64,000 nucleotides of DNA from Hymenobacter sp. HSC-4F20 (lineage in GTDB: Bacteria; Bacteroidota; Bacteroidia; Cytophagales; Hymenobacteraceae). This document shows positions 50,784 through 60,055 of the stretch, in pieces. The position numbers and the translations under genes were made by a program. Position 1 is the stretch's first letter. Each line of letters opens with the position of its first letter. Under the pieces are notes generated by a model that was given only the letters and a program-made list of their open reading frames with translations, was not told the origin of the DNA and ran no database searches. The DNA is taken from positions 992,001 to 1,056,000 of the forward strand of contig NZ_JAHZTD010000001.1 in the NCBI RefSeq assembly GCF_019599275.1. The letters run 5' to 3'.

Positions 50784-52034
50784 TTAGTGTTGCAGCCCGG
50801 CAGGAATCTCCGCCTTGGAATATTGCCCGGTTCGCAGCTTCTCTTGCACGGCTTCGAAGGCCTTAATCGTGATAGCCACGTCGTCGAGGGTGTGGGCCGC
50901 TGTCGGGATGATCCGGAGCATGATAACACCCTTCGGAACCACCGGATACACTACAATTGAGCAGAAAATACCGTGATTCTCACGCAGATCGAAGGTTACT
51001 TGCGTAGCATCGGGGATTTGGCCTTCCAGCAGCACCGGTGTTACGGGCGAGGTGGTAGTGCCAATATTGAAGCCTTTTTCGCGCAAGCCGCTCTGCAGGG
51101 CCCGTACAATGGTCCAGAGGTTTTCCTTCAGCTCGGGGCGGGTACGCAGCAGCTCCAACCGCTTTAAAGCGCCCACTACAAGCGGCATGGGCAGGCTTTT
51201 GGCGAAAATCTGGCTGCGCATGTTGTAGCGCAAATATTCAATTACGTTCTCGGGGCCCGCTACGAAGGCGCCGATGCTGGCCATGCTCTTGGCGAAGGTC
51301 GAAAAATAAAGGTCGATACCGTCCTGTACGCCCTGTTCTTCGCCCGTTCCGGCCCCCGTAGTGCCCATCGTGCCGAAGCCGTGAGCATCGTCCACGAACA
51401 GGCGGAACTGGTATTTCTCCTTCAGGGCCACTACCCCGCGCAGGTCGCCCTGGTTGCCCGACATGCCGAATACGCCCTCGGTAATTACCAGAATGCCGCC
51501 GCCCGTCTCATCGATGATGCGCTGGGCGCGCTCCAGCTGTTTCTCCAGGCTGGCCATGTCGTTGTGCACGTACACGAAGCGCTTGCCCGCGTGCAGGCGC
51601 ACCCCGTCGATGATGCAGGCGTGCGACTCGGCGTCGTACACAATCACGTCGTGGCGGCCTACCATGGCATCAATAATTGATACTACACCCTGGTAGCCGA
51701 AGTTGAGCAGCATGCAGTCGGGCTTCATCACAAACTCGGCCAGCTCATTTTCCAGCTGCTCGTGCAGGTTGGAGTTGCCCGACATCATGCGCGCGCCCAT
51801 GGGCAGGGCCATGCCGTACTCAGCAGCCGCGTCGGCATCGGCTTTGCGTACTTCAGGGTGGTTAGCCAGGCCTAAATAATTATTCAGGCTCCAGGTGAGA
51901 ACCTCTTTGCCGCGGAAAATCATGCGGGGCTTAATCTCGCCTTCCAGCTTGGGGAAAGTGAAATAACCGTGCGCGTAATGTGAATGGCTACCCAGCGGGC
52001 CGCGGTTGGCGGCAATCTTCTCAAATAGATCCAC
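50784..52034 (-). CDS. Alpha-oxoamine synthase (KBL / BioF / serine palmitoyltransferase family)
   Basis: 416 residues, fold-type I PLP enzyme that condenses an amino acid with an acyl-CoA. LTWSLNNYLGLANHPEV, LNFGYQGVVSIIDAMV, DAESHACIIDGVRLHAG (His138 stacking on PLP), LFVDDAHGFGTMGTTGAG (Asp215/His218) and the PLP lysine Lys249 in FSTFAKSMASIGAF are seen. Bacteroidota use a serine palmitoyltransferase for sphingolipids; this enzyme could be that or a close paralogue, but the acyl-CoA and amino acid cannot be read from the sequence. No bio or tdh genes adjoin. Confidence 0.85.
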   Translation of the reverse strand: MDLFEKIAANRGPLGSHSHYAHGYFTFPKLEGEIKPRMIFRGKEVLTWSLNNYLGLANHPEVRKADADAAAEYGMALPMGARMMSGNSNLHEQLENELAEFVMKPDCMLLNFGYQGVVSIIDAMVGRHDVIVYDAESHACIIDGVRLHAGKRFVYVHNDMASLEKQLERAQRIIDETGGGILVITEGVFGMSGNQGDLRGVVALKEKYQFRLFVDDAHGFGTMGTTGAGTGEEQGVQDGIDLYFSTFAKSMASIGAFVAGPENVIEYLRYNMRSQIFAKSLPMPLVVGALKRLELLRTRPELKENLWTIVRALQSGLREKGFNIGTTTSPVTPVLLEGQIPDATQVTFDLRENHGIFCSIVVYPVVPKGVIMLRIIPTAAHTLDDVAITIKAFEAVQEKLRTGQYSKAEIPAGLQH

Positions 52035-52103
52035 GAGGGAACGGGTTGAATGTGAAACGAAAGCGAGCAGCTAGGCCCAAGGACCTAACGCCCGAGTAAT
52101 GTA

Positions 52104-52129
52104 CAAAGTTATGGCAATCCGCAAAGGTA
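52104..52129 (-). promoter_or_regulatory. Two -7-like elements TAACTTTG and TACCTTTG
   Basis: Minus-strand TAACTTTG (52104-52111) and TACCTTTG (52122-52129), 18 bp apart, 70-95 bases before the alpha-oxoamine synthase ATG. Either could be the active promoter. Confidence 0.5.
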
Positions 52130-52295
52130 GCCGCTTTCGGTCTGCATCCAACCTCCACGAAAATGCCCGGAGGCATTTTCTGGTGCGCCCGGAATGGCGT
52201 TTCTTTGACGGTACAAATGCCAAACTGCTTGTTATTCTGAGCGCCGCTCAGCACAGCTTCTAGCTACTTCCTCTCCCACCCGCCTACTCTCTCAC

Positions 52296-53804
52296 ATGAA
52301 AAAAATCACCAAGCTGCTCGTTGCTAATCGGGGCGAAATTGCGTTGCGCGTGCTGCGCTCGGCCAAAGAAATGGGCCTGCAAACCGTGGCCATCTACTCC
52401 GAAGCCGACCGCAACGCCCTGCACGTACGCTACGCCGATGAGGCCGTGTGCGTAGGCCCGCCGGCCTCTAAGGACAGCTACCTGCGCGGCGACAAAATTC
52501 TGGAAGTCTGCCGCCAGCTCGGCGTCGATGCCATTCACCCCGGCTACGGCTTCCTCTCCGAAAACGCCGAGTTTGCTCGCCTGGTGAAGGAAGCCGGGCT
52601 CATCTTCGTGGGTCCTTCGCCCGAGGCCATGGACATCATGGGCGACAAGCTCTCGGCCAAGCAGGCTGTGAAGGCCTACGACATTCCGCTGGTACCGGGC
52701 ACCGACGAGGCCATCAGTGATGTCGGCGAGGCCAAGCAGATTGCGGCTACGGTGGGCTTCCCTATCCTGATTAAGGCTTCGGCCGGCGGGGGCGGCAAGG
52801 GCATGCGCTTGGTGCACCAGGAAAGCGAGTTTGAGGAGCAGATGCAGCTGGCCATTAACGAGGCTACCTCGGCCTTCGGCGACGGCGCGGTGTTCATTGA
52901 GAAGTTCGTGACCGGGCCGCGCCACATCGAAATTCAAGTGCTCGGCGACGAGCACGGCAACATCGTGCACCTGTTCGAGCGGGAGTGCTCCATTCAGCGC
53001 CGCCACCAGAAGGTGATTGAGGAAGCCCCCTCGTCGGTGCTCACGCCCGAGCTGCGCGCCGAAATGGGCCGTTGCGCCGTGGATGTGGCCCGCGCCTGCA
53101 ACTACACTGGGGCCGGCACCGTGGAGTTTTTGCTCGATGACCAGCGCAACTTCTACTTCCTGGAGATGAACACGCGCTTGCAGGTAGAGCACCCCGTCAC
53201 GGAGCAAATCACCGGCCTCGACCTGGTAAAGGAGCAGATCAAGGTAGCCCAAGGCCAGCCCCTCTCCTTCCGCCAAGAAGATTTGCAGATCAACGGGCAC
53301 GCCCTGGAGCTGCGCGTGTACGCCGAAGATCCGCAGAACAACTTCCTGCCCGATATCGGCACGCTCACGACCTACGTGCGCCCCCAGGGCCCCGGCGTGC
53401 GGGTAGATGATGGCTTCGAGCAGGGCATGGACATCCCGATTTACTACGACCCCATGATTGCCAAGCTCGTCACCTTCGGGGCTACCCGCCAAGAGGCCAT
53501 CGAGCGGATGCTGCGCGCCATCGACGAGTACCAGATTACCGGCATCGAAACCACCCTGGGCTTCGGCCGCTACGTGCTCCGGCACCCCGCCTTCGTGAGC
53601 GGCAACTTCGATACGAACTTCATCAAGGACCACTTTACCCCCGAAGTCCTGAAACCCGCTGCCCCAGACGAGGCTACCGCCAAGCTCGCTGCCGTGCTCA
53701 CGGCCATGCTCCTGACCGAAAAGAAAGCCCCGGCAGCCGCTTCGGATGCGCCGGCTACCACTACCGGCTCAGCCTGGAAGCGGAACCGGTTGGGCGTGCG
53801 GTAG
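52296..53804 (+). CDS. accC: Biotin carboxylase subunit of acetyl/acyl-CoA carboxylase
   Basis: 502 residues. ATP-grasp enzyme that carboxylates biotin carried by the BCCP. KKITKLLVANRGEIALRVLRSAKEMG, IHPGYGFLSENAEFARL, KASAGGGGKGMRLVHQ (glycine loop), RECSIQRRHQKVIEEAPS, FYFLEMNTRLQVEHPVTE and GHALELRVYAEDP are all present. About 50 residues longer than the E. coli enzyme, with an Ala/Thr-rich C-terminal tail. No accB is adjacent, so its acyl-CoA substrate remains open. Confidence 0.95.
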   Translation: MKKITKLLVANRGEIALRVLRSAKEMGLQTVAIYSEADRNALHVRYADEAVCVGPPASKDSYLRGDKILEVCRQLGVDAIHPGYGFLSENAEFARLVKEAGLIFVGPSPEAMDIMGDKLSAKQAVKAYDIPLVPGTDEAISDVGEAKQIAATVGFPILIKASAGGGGKGMRLVHQESEFEEQMQLAINEATSAFGDGAVFIEKFVTGPRHIEIQVLGDEHGNIVHLFERECSIQRRHQKVIEEAPSSVLTPELRAEMGRCAVDVARACNYTGAGTVEFLLDDQRNFYFLEMNTRLQVEHPVTEQITGLDLVKEQIKVAQGQPLSFRQEDLQINGHALELRVYAEDPQNNFLPDIGTLTTYVRPQGPGVRVDDGFEQGMDIPIYYDPMIAKLVTFGATRQEAIERMLRAIDEYQITGIETTLGFGRYVLRHPAFVSGNFDTNFIKDHFTPEVLKPAAPDEATAKLAAVLTAMLLTEKKAPAAASDAPATTTGSAWKRNRLGVR

Positions 53805-53820
53805 AAGAGAATGTGTAAAT

Positions 53821-53855
53821 GAACAGAGCCCGATTAATTTAGTCGGGCTCTGTTC
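53821..53855 (+). terminator. Terminator of accC
   Basis: GAACAGAGCCCGA (53821-53833) pairs perfectly with TCGGGCTCTGTTC (53843-53855), followed by GTTTGT. Confidence 0.8.
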
Positions 53856-53943
53856 GTTTGTAGCAGTAAGGCTTCTGCTTGGGAAAGCGCACATCCCGGG
53901 TACGGCCTAGTGCTTACCTTCGCTTATCCGAGCTGTATTTCTC

Positions 53944-54423
53944 TTGATTCTTCGCCACATCCCCCACTTTATTCTGCAATATGAACAGCACCTACGCGTG
54001 CTGCGCCTAGAGTGGGCACCTGGCAGTCAAGTGGCAAATCTGCAAATCAGCGCGCATACGCTCATGCTACTGATACGGGAGCTCCGCGTACGGTGCCTAT
54101 TAATTGATATGAATACGGTGCCCGACCTGCCAGTTGCCGACCAGCTGTGGCTAGGCGACCATTGGATGCCGGCTTTGGTGGCGTCTGCACTTGAGCGGTT
54201 AGTGTTGGTAATTGACAGTAGCCAAGTACACAACCAACTGGCCATTGACGCGCTGCACGACTTAGTGCAGCCAGCTATTCGCTTCGATTCGCAGTATTTC
54301 TCTGATTCGGAGTCGGCTTTGCAGTGGCTTACTGACGAGTCGGCACTGGTAATATCGTTGGAAGCGGAATGGAGTGCCCGCTACACTACTACGCCAGGTT
54401 CTACGGAGCCTGGAGCTGGCTAG
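53944..54423 (+). CDS. STAS-like (SpoIIAA-like) small protein of unknown function
   Basis: 159 residues from a TTG codon. Alternating beta-alpha pattern: HFILQYEQHLRVLRLEW, LRVRCLLIDMNTVPDLPVADQLWLGDHWMPAL, LERLVLVIDSSQVHNQLAIDALHDL and IRFDSQYFSDSESALQWLTD, as in STAS/SpoIIAA-like proteins that Bacteroidota carry in many copies. No phosphorylatable Ser motif is clear. Start is uncertain; TACCTTCG at 53915-53922 is a near -7 match just before it. Convergent with bshB1. Confidence 0.6.
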   Translation: MILRHIPHFILQYEQHLRVLRLEWAPGSQVANLQISAHTLMLLIRELRVRCLLIDMNTVPDLPVADQLWLGDHWMPALVASALERLVLVIDSSQVHNQLAIDALHDLVQPAIRFDSQYFSDSESALQWLTDESALVISLEAEWSARYTTTPGSTEPGAG

Positions 54424-54459
54424 CGCACTGATTTTACTTAAGACGGACCCCTACTTTCA

Positions 54460-55179
54460 TCAAATCAGCTCCGTTATTTCGCGCACGCCCAGGGGCCGCT
54501 CGCGGGTGAAGCCTTCCCCGAACTCTACCCCAATCAGGTGGCCGAACTCGCGGGCGCGGGCTTCCATAAAGTTGCTGAACACGGGCGTGGAGAGGTAGGT
54601 GGTGGGCTCGGTGCTGGTGGGGTCGTGGAACTGGGTGCGGTAGGCCTGAATGCTTTCCCACTTTTTAGGCCAATGGGCCGAAATGTCGACCACGAAGTCG
54701 GCCGGAATCTGGCGGTCCTGGATGTAGTGGAACACCAAGCGGGGGCGCCAGGGCTGCTGGGGCTGCCCGTCGTCGCCGGGGGTTTCAATCATGCGCAGGC
54801 CTGCCAGAAAGCACGATTCCGAAACCAGTTGGGAGCCGCGGCCGTGGTCAGGGTGCCGGTCGTGGATGGCGTTGCAGAGCACCACATCGGGCTGGTAGCG
54901 GCGCAGGGCGGCAATTACGGGCAGCTGGTGTTCCCGGTCATTACGAAAAAAACCGTCGGGCAAACCCAGGTTTTCGCGGGCGCTCAGGCCCAGGATACGG
55001 CTGGCCGCTTCGGCTTCCTGGGCGCGGGTAGCGGGCGTGCCGCGGGTGCCCAGCTCGCCCCGGGTCAAATCGACGATGCCGATTTTCTTGCCGGCCGCGG
55101 CAGCTGCCAGCAGCGTGCCGGAGCACGACATTTCTACGTCGTCGGGGTGAGAGCCGAAGGCCAGGATATCAAGTTTCAT
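54460..55179 (-). CDS. bshB1: Bacillithiol biosynthesis deacetylase BshB1
   Basis: 239 residues, PIG-L/LmbE-type zinc hydrolase that removes the acetyl group from GlcNAc-malate in bacillithiol synthesis. AFGSHPDDVEMSCSGTL (zinc-binding His-Pro-Asp-Asp, ~10-14), LTRGELGTRGT, LGLPDGFF and NAIHDRHPDHGRGSQLV (second zinc-site His) are the family landmarks. bshA and bshC are not in the window. A TACTTTTG element lies ~80 bases upstream. Confidence 0.94.
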   Translation of the reverse strand: MKLDILAFGSHPDDVEMSCSGTLLAAAAAGKKIGIVDLTRGELGTRGTPATRAQEAEAASRILGLSARENLGLPDGFFRNDREHQLPVIAALRRYQPDVVLCNAIHDRHPDHGRGSQLVSESCFLAGLRMIETPGDDGQPQQPWRPRLVFHYIQDRQIPADFVVDISAHWPKKWESIQAYRTQFHDPTSTEPTTYLSTPVFSNFMEARAREFGHLIGVEFGEGFTRERPLGVREITELI

Positions 55180-55260
55180 GCGGTAAGGGGAGAAAACAGA
55201 GAAGCTGCCGGAATTTCGGCGGCCATGCCCTAGTCAAGGTAAACGCGGCATAGACGGCAG

Positions 55261-55268
55261 CAAAAGTA
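55261..55268 (-). promoter_or_regulatory. -7 element TACTTTTG of bshB1
   Basis: Minus-strand TACTTTTG, 81 bases before the bshB1 ATG. Confidence 0.45.
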
Positions 55269-55430
55269 CAAGGTTACGGGGCTTTTACGGGGGAGCAGGG
55301 CACTGGGAGCAGCCCAACTGAAAACCCAGGGACACACCCGGAAGTTATTCAACCCGATTTACGACCGGTAACTTGCCACCGGTCCGCACCTTTCACCAGC
55401 GGCGCACGGGCGCCCCTACCCCCTCATCCT

Positions 55431-56456
55431 ATGGAATACAGACAACTAGGCCGCTCGGGCCTGCGCATCCCAGTCCTGAGTTTCGGCACGGCCACCTTCG
55501 GGGGCGGCAACGAGTTTTTCAAAGCCTGGGGCAGTACCCAGGTCGAGGAAGCCCGGCGGCTGATCGACATCTGCCTGGAAGCGGGCGTTACCCTCTTCGA
55601 CACGGCCAACGTGTACTCCCAGGGCATGTCGGAGGAAATTCTGGGCAAAGCCCTGGAAGGCCGGCGCGGCGAGGTGTTGATTTCAACCAAGGCTACCTTC
55701 CCCATGGGCGACAACCCGAATGGCTACGGCTCTTCGCGCCAGAATCTGCTCAAAGCCTGCGAAGACAGCCTGCGCCGCCTCGGCACCGACCACATCGACA
55801 TCTACCACATGCACGGCTTCGACGCCCACACGCCGGTAGAGGAAACCCTGCGCGCCCTCGATGACCTCGTGCAGAGCGGTAAGGTGCGCTACATTGCCTG
55901 CTCCAACTTCTCGGGCTGGCACCTGATGAAGTCCCTGAGCGTGTCGGAGCGCTACGGCTGGGCCCGCTACGTAGGTCACCAGGCCTACTACTCGCTGGCC
56001 AACCGGGAGTTTGAGTGGGAGCTCCTACCCCTCGGCCTGGATCAAGGGGTAGGCACTATCGTTTGGAGCCCCTTATCGGCCGGCCTGCTGAGCGGCAAAA
56101 TCCGTCGCGGCCAGTCCATTCCCGAGAGCAGCCGCCTGGCCCAGGGTGGCGGCCAGGGCCCCAAAGTACCCGATGAGCTGCTGTTCAACATTATTGATGC
56201 GCTGGATGAGGTAGCTGCCGAAACGGAGAAAAGCGTGGCTCAGGTAGCCCTGAACTGGTTGTTGCAACGCCCTACGGTAGTGAACCTCGTCATTGGGGCG
56301 CGCAACGAGGAGCAGTTGCGTCAGAACCTGGCCGCCGCGGGCTGGAATCTTACGCCCGAGCAGATAGCCAAACTGGATGCCGCCAGCGACACACCGCCCA
56401 TCTACCCCTACTGGCACCAGCGCAATTTCCCCATGCTGCACCCGAAGCTGGTATAA
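55431..56456 (+). CDS. Aldo/keto reductase
   Basis: 341 residues, NADPH-dependent TIM barrel of the voltage-gated channel beta-subunit / YajO type. MEYRQLGRSGLRIPVLSFGTATFGGG, FDTANVYSQGMSEEILGKAL (Asp and Tyr of the tetrad), LISTKATFPMG (Lys), DHIDIYHMHGFD (His) and VIGARNEEQLRQNLAAAGW (NADPH binding) are present. Substrate unknown. Convergent with the M23 peptidase gene. Confidence 0.9.
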   Translation: MEYRQLGRSGLRIPVLSFGTATFGGGNEFFKAWGSTQVEEARRLIDICLEAGVTLFDTANVYSQGMSEEILGKALEGRRGEVLISTKATFPMGDNPNGYGSSRQNLLKACEDSLRRLGTDHIDIYHMHGFDAHTPVEETLRALDDLVQSGKVRYIACSNFSGWHLMKSLSVSERYGWARYVGHQAYYSLANREFEWELLPLGLDQGVGTIVWSPLSAGLLSGKIRRGQSIPESSRLAQGGGQGPKVPDELLFNIIDALDEVAAETEKSVAQVALNWLLQRPTVVNLVIGARNEEQLRQNLAAAGWNLTPEQIAKLDAASDTPPIYPYWHQRNFPMLHPKLV

Positions 56457-56574
56457 TGGATAACAACCCCGAACGGTAGCTCTCGGCTTCGTTACGGGTT
56501 TCATTGCTGATTACTGTATCAAATCGGCAGCAATCGTTCAAGGAAACGCGAGGCGGGAGCTAGGCCTTACTACC

Positions 56575-56615
56575 GCAAACGCCCCGCTGAGGTCTTACCT
56601 CGGCGGGGCGTTTGC
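56575..56615. terminator. Bidirectional terminator between aldo/keto reductase and M23 peptidase
   Basis: GCAAACGCCCCGC (56575-56587) pairs with GCGGGGCGTTTGC (56603-56615), and TGAGGT/ACCTCG extends the stem to about 19 bp around CTT. Confidence 0.85.
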
Positions 56616-56639
56616 TATCTATCTTGGTTGGCAGGCGAC

Positions 56640-57791
56640 TTATTTAATCCGCAGGGTCCGGCCGGGGCGCAAAGTGCCTACGTTGCCGTTTAAGCGCCGT
56701 AGCTGGCTTTGAGAAACACCGTATTTCTGGGCTATTTCCGACAGTGTATCGCCGCTGCGGATGCGGTGTGTGACGGTACGCCGAGCTGCTGTGGGCTTGC
56801 CGCTGCTGCTATGGCTACTACTGCTGGTTCCGCTGCCGGCACCCGGCACGCTCCCTCCCCGGTAGCGCAACGACTTGCTATAGTAGGCAAATAAGGCCGA
56901 AGTAATCTGGAAGTTATCCTTAATCAACCGGTAGTCAGGAAAGTCATACATGCGCTCCGGGTCAATGGGGTTGCCTTCGTAACGGACCTCGAAGTGCAGG
57001 TGCGAGCCGCTGCTGCGTCCGGTGCTGCCGCCCCAACCTATCAGCTGACCGGCCTTCACGAAGGTACCCGGCGTTACCAGCGTCTTCTGCATGTGGCCGT
57101 ATAGCGTTTCAATGCCATTGTAGTGGCGCACCAGAGCATAGTTGCCGTAGCCTGAGCCGTCCCACTTCACAATGCGCACGACCCCATCGAAAGCCGCTTT
57201 CACCGAGTCACCCGTTTCCAGGTCCAAGTCCACGCCGTAGTGCCAGCGGTAGCCCCGGAACCCGAAGTCGGAAGTGATAGGAGTGCGATTCAGCGGCATT
57301 TTGGCATAGCGCTGCTTTTCCGGCTCCGTCAGCTTCAGATTGAGCGTGTCCTTAATGCGCCGGCCATCCACCCGGTACGGGTTGATGTTATGAGTATCCC
57401 AGATGGCGTAGTAGCCCGCCACCTGAATCCAGCTGGAGTCAATCTGCACTTCCTCCTTCACCTCCACGATATGCTGCTCCCCTTCGTTGAGCGTAGTAGT
57501 ATCCTCGCTGACGATGGAGAGCTTTTTAGCTGGATTAAAGAAGATGGACTTGGCCGCGTCCGAGCCTTCATCGGGCAGTTCTTCCGTCTCGATGAGGACG
57601 GTGGTATCGGGCCGCACGTAGCGGATGGTGGGGGACTTGATGCGGAAGAAATCTTTCCGCTTGCCCGCCGAGCCAGCTTTTGCCTTAGGCTCTGGCACTT
57701 TGCGCCGCTGGGCCAGCAGCTGACCGGGCAAGCCAAGAAACAGCCCGATCAGTAGCAGCGGCAGCAGCCAGTGTTTTACAAAATTCAGCAA
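56640..57791 (-). CDS. M23 peptidase with C-terminal LysM domain, exported
   Basis: 383 residues. Signal peptide (~1-27, ending LLAQ). The M23 domain (~165-290) has the zinc-binding FRGYRWHYGVDLDL (His/Asp), the LYGHM and the SGSHLHFEVRYEG (HxH) motifs of lytic endopeptidases. A Ser/Gly linker (~318-335) leads to a LysM domain (~338-383, THRIRSGDTLSEIAQKYGVSQSQLRRLNG). Probable peptidoglycan endopeptidase acting at the cell wall; residues 1-165 are a poorly conserved N-terminal half. Confidence 0.93.
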   Translation of the reverse strand: MLNFVKHWLLPLLLIGLFLGLPGQLLAQRRKVPEPKAKAGSAGKRKDFFRIKSPTIRYVRPDTTVLIETEELPDEGSDAAKSIFFNPAKKLSIVSEDTTTLNEGEQHIVEVKEEVQIDSSWIQVAGYYAIWDTHNINPYRVDGRRIKDTLNLKLTEPEKQRYAKMPLNRTPITSDFGFRGYRWHYGVDLDLETGDSVKAAFDGVVRIVKWDGSGYGNYALVRHYNGIETLYGHMQKTLVTPGTFVKAGQLIGWGGSTGRSSGSHLHFEVRYEGNPIDPERMYDFPDYRLIKDNFQITSALFAYYSKSLRYRGGSVPGAGSGTSSSSHSSSGKPTAARRTVTHRIRSGDTLSEIAQKYGVSQSQLRRLNGNVGTLRPGRTLRIK

Positions 57792-57803
57792 GAGCGAAAA
57801 TTT

Positions 57804-57923
57804 AATGAGTGAATAAGTAAATGAGCAGATAAGTGAATGAAAGAAGTAGCAGGCTCAACGTTTCCCCGTTTCGGCTAGTGTATGGACCGGCTACATCACT
57901 CATTCACTTATTCGCTCACTCAC
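57804..57923. repeat. GTGAATAAG/AATGAG low-complexity inverted repeats between the M23 gene and trxB
   Basis: AATGAGTGAATAAGTAAATG (57804 on) and GATAAGTGAATGA (to 57840) face CACTCATTCACTTATTCGCT (57897 on). The arms share (T)GAATAAGTGAATGA words. The gap 57792-57925 holds nothing else. Confidence 0.6.
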
Positions 57924-57925
57924 TG

Positions 57926-58873
57926 TTAATGGTCGCCGAGAGCAGCGAGGTAACGCTCGGCATCCAGGGCGGCCATGCAGCCCGAACCGGCGGCCGTAAC
58001 CGCTTGGCGGTAGGTAAAATCCTGCACGTCGCCGCAGGCAAATACACCATCCACGTTCGTCTTGGCGGTACCCGGGATGGTTTTCAAGTAGCCCTGCTCA
58101 TCATGATGCAGGTAGGGCTGGAAAATCTTGGAGTTCGGCTCGTGGCCAATAGCTACGAAGAAGCCCTCAATGGCAATGTCGCGGGTGCTGCCATCAAGCA
58201 CGTTCTTGATGCGGGCCCCTTCCACGGCGTGCTCACCCAGGATTTCATCCGTCACCGAGTTCCACAGGACCTCAATCTTGGGATTATCGAGCACACGCTT
58301 CTGCATAATCTTGGAGGCGCGCATCTCTCCTTTTCGCACAATCATGTACACCTTAGAGCACAGGTTGGCCAGGTAGGTAGCTTCCTCCGCAGCGGTATCA
58401 CCGGCGCCCACAATAGCTACTTCCTTGCCGCGGTAGAAAAACCCGTCGCACACGGCGCAGGCCGACACGCCCGAACCATTTAGGCGCTGCTCCGAAGGCA
58501 GGCCCAGCCACTTCGCTGAAGCCCCGGTAGCAATGATGACGGTATCAGCCGTCAGCTCCAACGATTCGTCAATGGTTACGCGGTGCGGGTGGCCCGAAAA
58601 GTCTACGGCGGTAGCAATTCCGTAGCGAATATCGGTGCCAAAGCGGGCCGCCTGCTTCTTTAAGTCTTCCATCATCTCCGGGCCCATGATGCCATCGGGG
58701 TAGCCGGGGAAGTTTTCTACGTCGTTGGTAATGGTGAGCTGGCCGCCGGGCTGCAGGCCCTGGTACATGATGGGCGTAAGGCCGGCACGAGAAGCGTAAA
58801 TAGCTGCAGTATAACCTGCTGGGCCGGAGCCGATAATCAAACACTTGATGTGTTCCGGAGTGGTAGTTGCCAT
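57926..58873 (-). CDS. trxB: Thioredoxin reductase
   Basis: Start chosen at MATTTPEHIKCLIIGSGPAGYTAAIYASRAGL (FAD-binding GxGxxG); a longer frame to 58933 would cross the promoter. 315 residues. GVSACAVCDGFFYRGK holds the redox-active CxxC, VAIVGAGDTAAEEA the NADPH site and GVFACGDVQD the second FAD contact. Reduces thioredoxin with NADPH. A TACCTTTG element lies 57 bases upstream. Confidence 0.96.
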   Translation of the reverse strand: MATTTPEHIKCLIIGSGPAGYTAAIYASRAGLTPIMYQGLQPGGQLTITNDVENFPGYPDGIMGPEMMEDLKKQAARFGTDIRYGIATAVDFSGHPHRVTIDESLELTADTVIIATGASAKWLGLPSEQRLNGSGVSACAVCDGFFYRGKEVAIVGAGDTAAEEATYLANLCSKVYMIVRKGEMRASKIMQKRVLDNPKIEVLWNSVTDEILGEHAVEGARIKNVLDGSTRDIAIEGFFVAIGHEPNSKIFQPYLHHDEQGYLKTIPGTAKTNVDGVFACGDVQDFTYRQAVTAAGSGCMAALDAERYLAALGDH

Positions 58874-58930
58874 GAGAAAATAAAGCACTAGCCGCAGCCA
58901 GTACCATGAGTGGTTAAGGGAAGTGGAATG

Positions 58931-58938
58931 CAAAGGTA
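58931..58938 (-). promoter_or_regulatory. -7 element TACCTTTG of trxB
   Basis: Minus-strand TACCTTTG, 57 bases before the trxB ATG, exact TAnnTTTG match. Confidence 0.55.
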
Positions 58939-58992
58939 AGCAGGAGTACCATCCTTCATGAAACCGGTGGCGTTGCTACCTCCACAGTACAA

Positions 58993-59020
58993 CAAAAAAC
59001 CCCAACACTAGGTCGGGGTT
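58993..59020 (-). terminator. Terminator of rpoD
   Basis: On the minus strand AACCCC..GACC pairs with GG..GGGGTT (58998-59003 and 59015-59020, extended by AC/GT) and is followed by TTTTTTG. Lies ~22 bp after the sigma-factor stop. Confidence 0.75.
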
Positions 59021-59042
59021 GTTTGCTACGGGGTAAAAAAGA

Positions 59043-59906
59043 TTACCCCAGGTAGGGCTTCAGCGCTTTGCTACGGGAAGTGTGGCGCAGACGGCGGATT
59101 GCCTTCTCCTTGATCTGGCGGACCCGCTCGCGGGTCAGGTTGAACTTCTCCCCAATTTCTTCCAGCGTGAGCGAGTGTTCCCCGTTCAGGCCAAAATAAA
59201 GCGTGATAACGTCGGCCTCGCGCTTGGTTAAGGTGCTCAGCGCGCGCTGCACTTCCTTGCGGAGCGAGTCGTTCATCAGGCCCGTGTCAGGCGACTCCTC
59301 GTCCTCGTTTTCCAGTACGTCCAAAAGGCGGTTTTCCTCACCCTGCACGAAAGGAGCATCCACGGATACGTGGCGGCCCGAAATCTTCAGGGTGTCTACT
59401 ACCTCGGAGGTAGTGAGTTCCAGCACTTCGGCAATTTCTTCGGGCGAGGGCTCCCGTTCGAACTTCTGCTCTAGCTCAGAGAAAGACTTGGAAATCTTAT
59501 TCAGCGAGCCTACCCGGTTCAGGGGCAGACGTACGATGCGCGACTGTTCGGCCAGGGCCTGCAGAATGGACTGGCGAATCCACCATACGGCGTAGGAGAT
59601 GAACTTGAAGCCGCGAGTTTCGTCGAAGCGCTTGGCGGCTTTAATCAGACCGAGGTTTCCCTCGTTGATCAAATCGCCCAGCGACAGACCTTGGTTCTGG
59701 TATTGCTTGGCCACCGACACCACGAAGCGCAGGTTGGCCTTGGTCAGTTTTTCCAGTGCTTGCTGGTCACCTTCCTTGATGCGTTGCGCCAGCGTCACCT
59801 CCTCGTCGGGGGTCAGCAGATCCACCTTGCCAATCTCCTGGAGGTATTTATCCAGCGACTGGCTTTCGCGGTTGGTGATCTGCTTGCTGATTTTTAGCTG
59901 TCTCAT
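59043..59906 (-). CDS. rpoD: Primary RNA polymerase sigma factor
   Basis: 287 residues, the short Bacteroidota form without the acidic region 1.1. [49 protein letters not shown] (regions 1.2-2.1), [38 protein letters not shown] (2.2-2.4, -7 recognition), region 3, and 4.2 with [30 protein letters not shown]. It explains the TAnnTTTG promoters seen in this window. Confidence 0.95.
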   Translation of the reverse strand: MRQLKISKQITNRESQSLDKYLQEIGKVDLLTPDEEVTLAQRIKEGDQQALEKLTKANLRFVVSVAKQYQNQGLSLGDLINEGNLGLIKAAKRFDETRGFKFISYAVWWIRQSILQALAEQSRIVRLPLNRVGSLNKISKSFSELEQKFEREPSPEEIAEVLELTTSEVVDTLKISGRHVSVDAPFVQGEENRLLDVLENEDEESPDTGLMNDSLRKEVQRALSTLTKREADVITLYFGLNGEHSLTLEEIGEKFNLTRERVRQIKEKAIRRLRHTSRSKALKPYLG

Positions 59907-59986
59907 TGCGGGCGCGTGAGAATTGAGTTATGGATGCTTGTAAACGTCGTTGTCAGTCCGATTAATACGCATTAATACGGAAGATA

Positions 59987-60046
59987 CCCGAACGCGGGTA
60001 CCGGCATTGATTCTGTCCAACACGCCGGTACCTGCGAAAGTTCGGG
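59987..60046 (-). terminator. Large hairpin after pnp
   Basis: Outer CCCGAAC/GTTCGGG (59987-59993 and 60040-60046) and inner GGTACCGGC/GCCGGTACC (59997-60005 and 60024-60032) stems. It lies 9 bp after the pnp stop; no U-tract follows, so it may protect the 3' end. Confidence 0.6.
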
Positions 60047-60055
60047 AAGAGGCAG

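Noticed and set aside
52284..53633. 449-codon open frame on the minus strand
   Set aside because: Antisense to accC, which has all biotin carboxylase motifs; the shadow has none.
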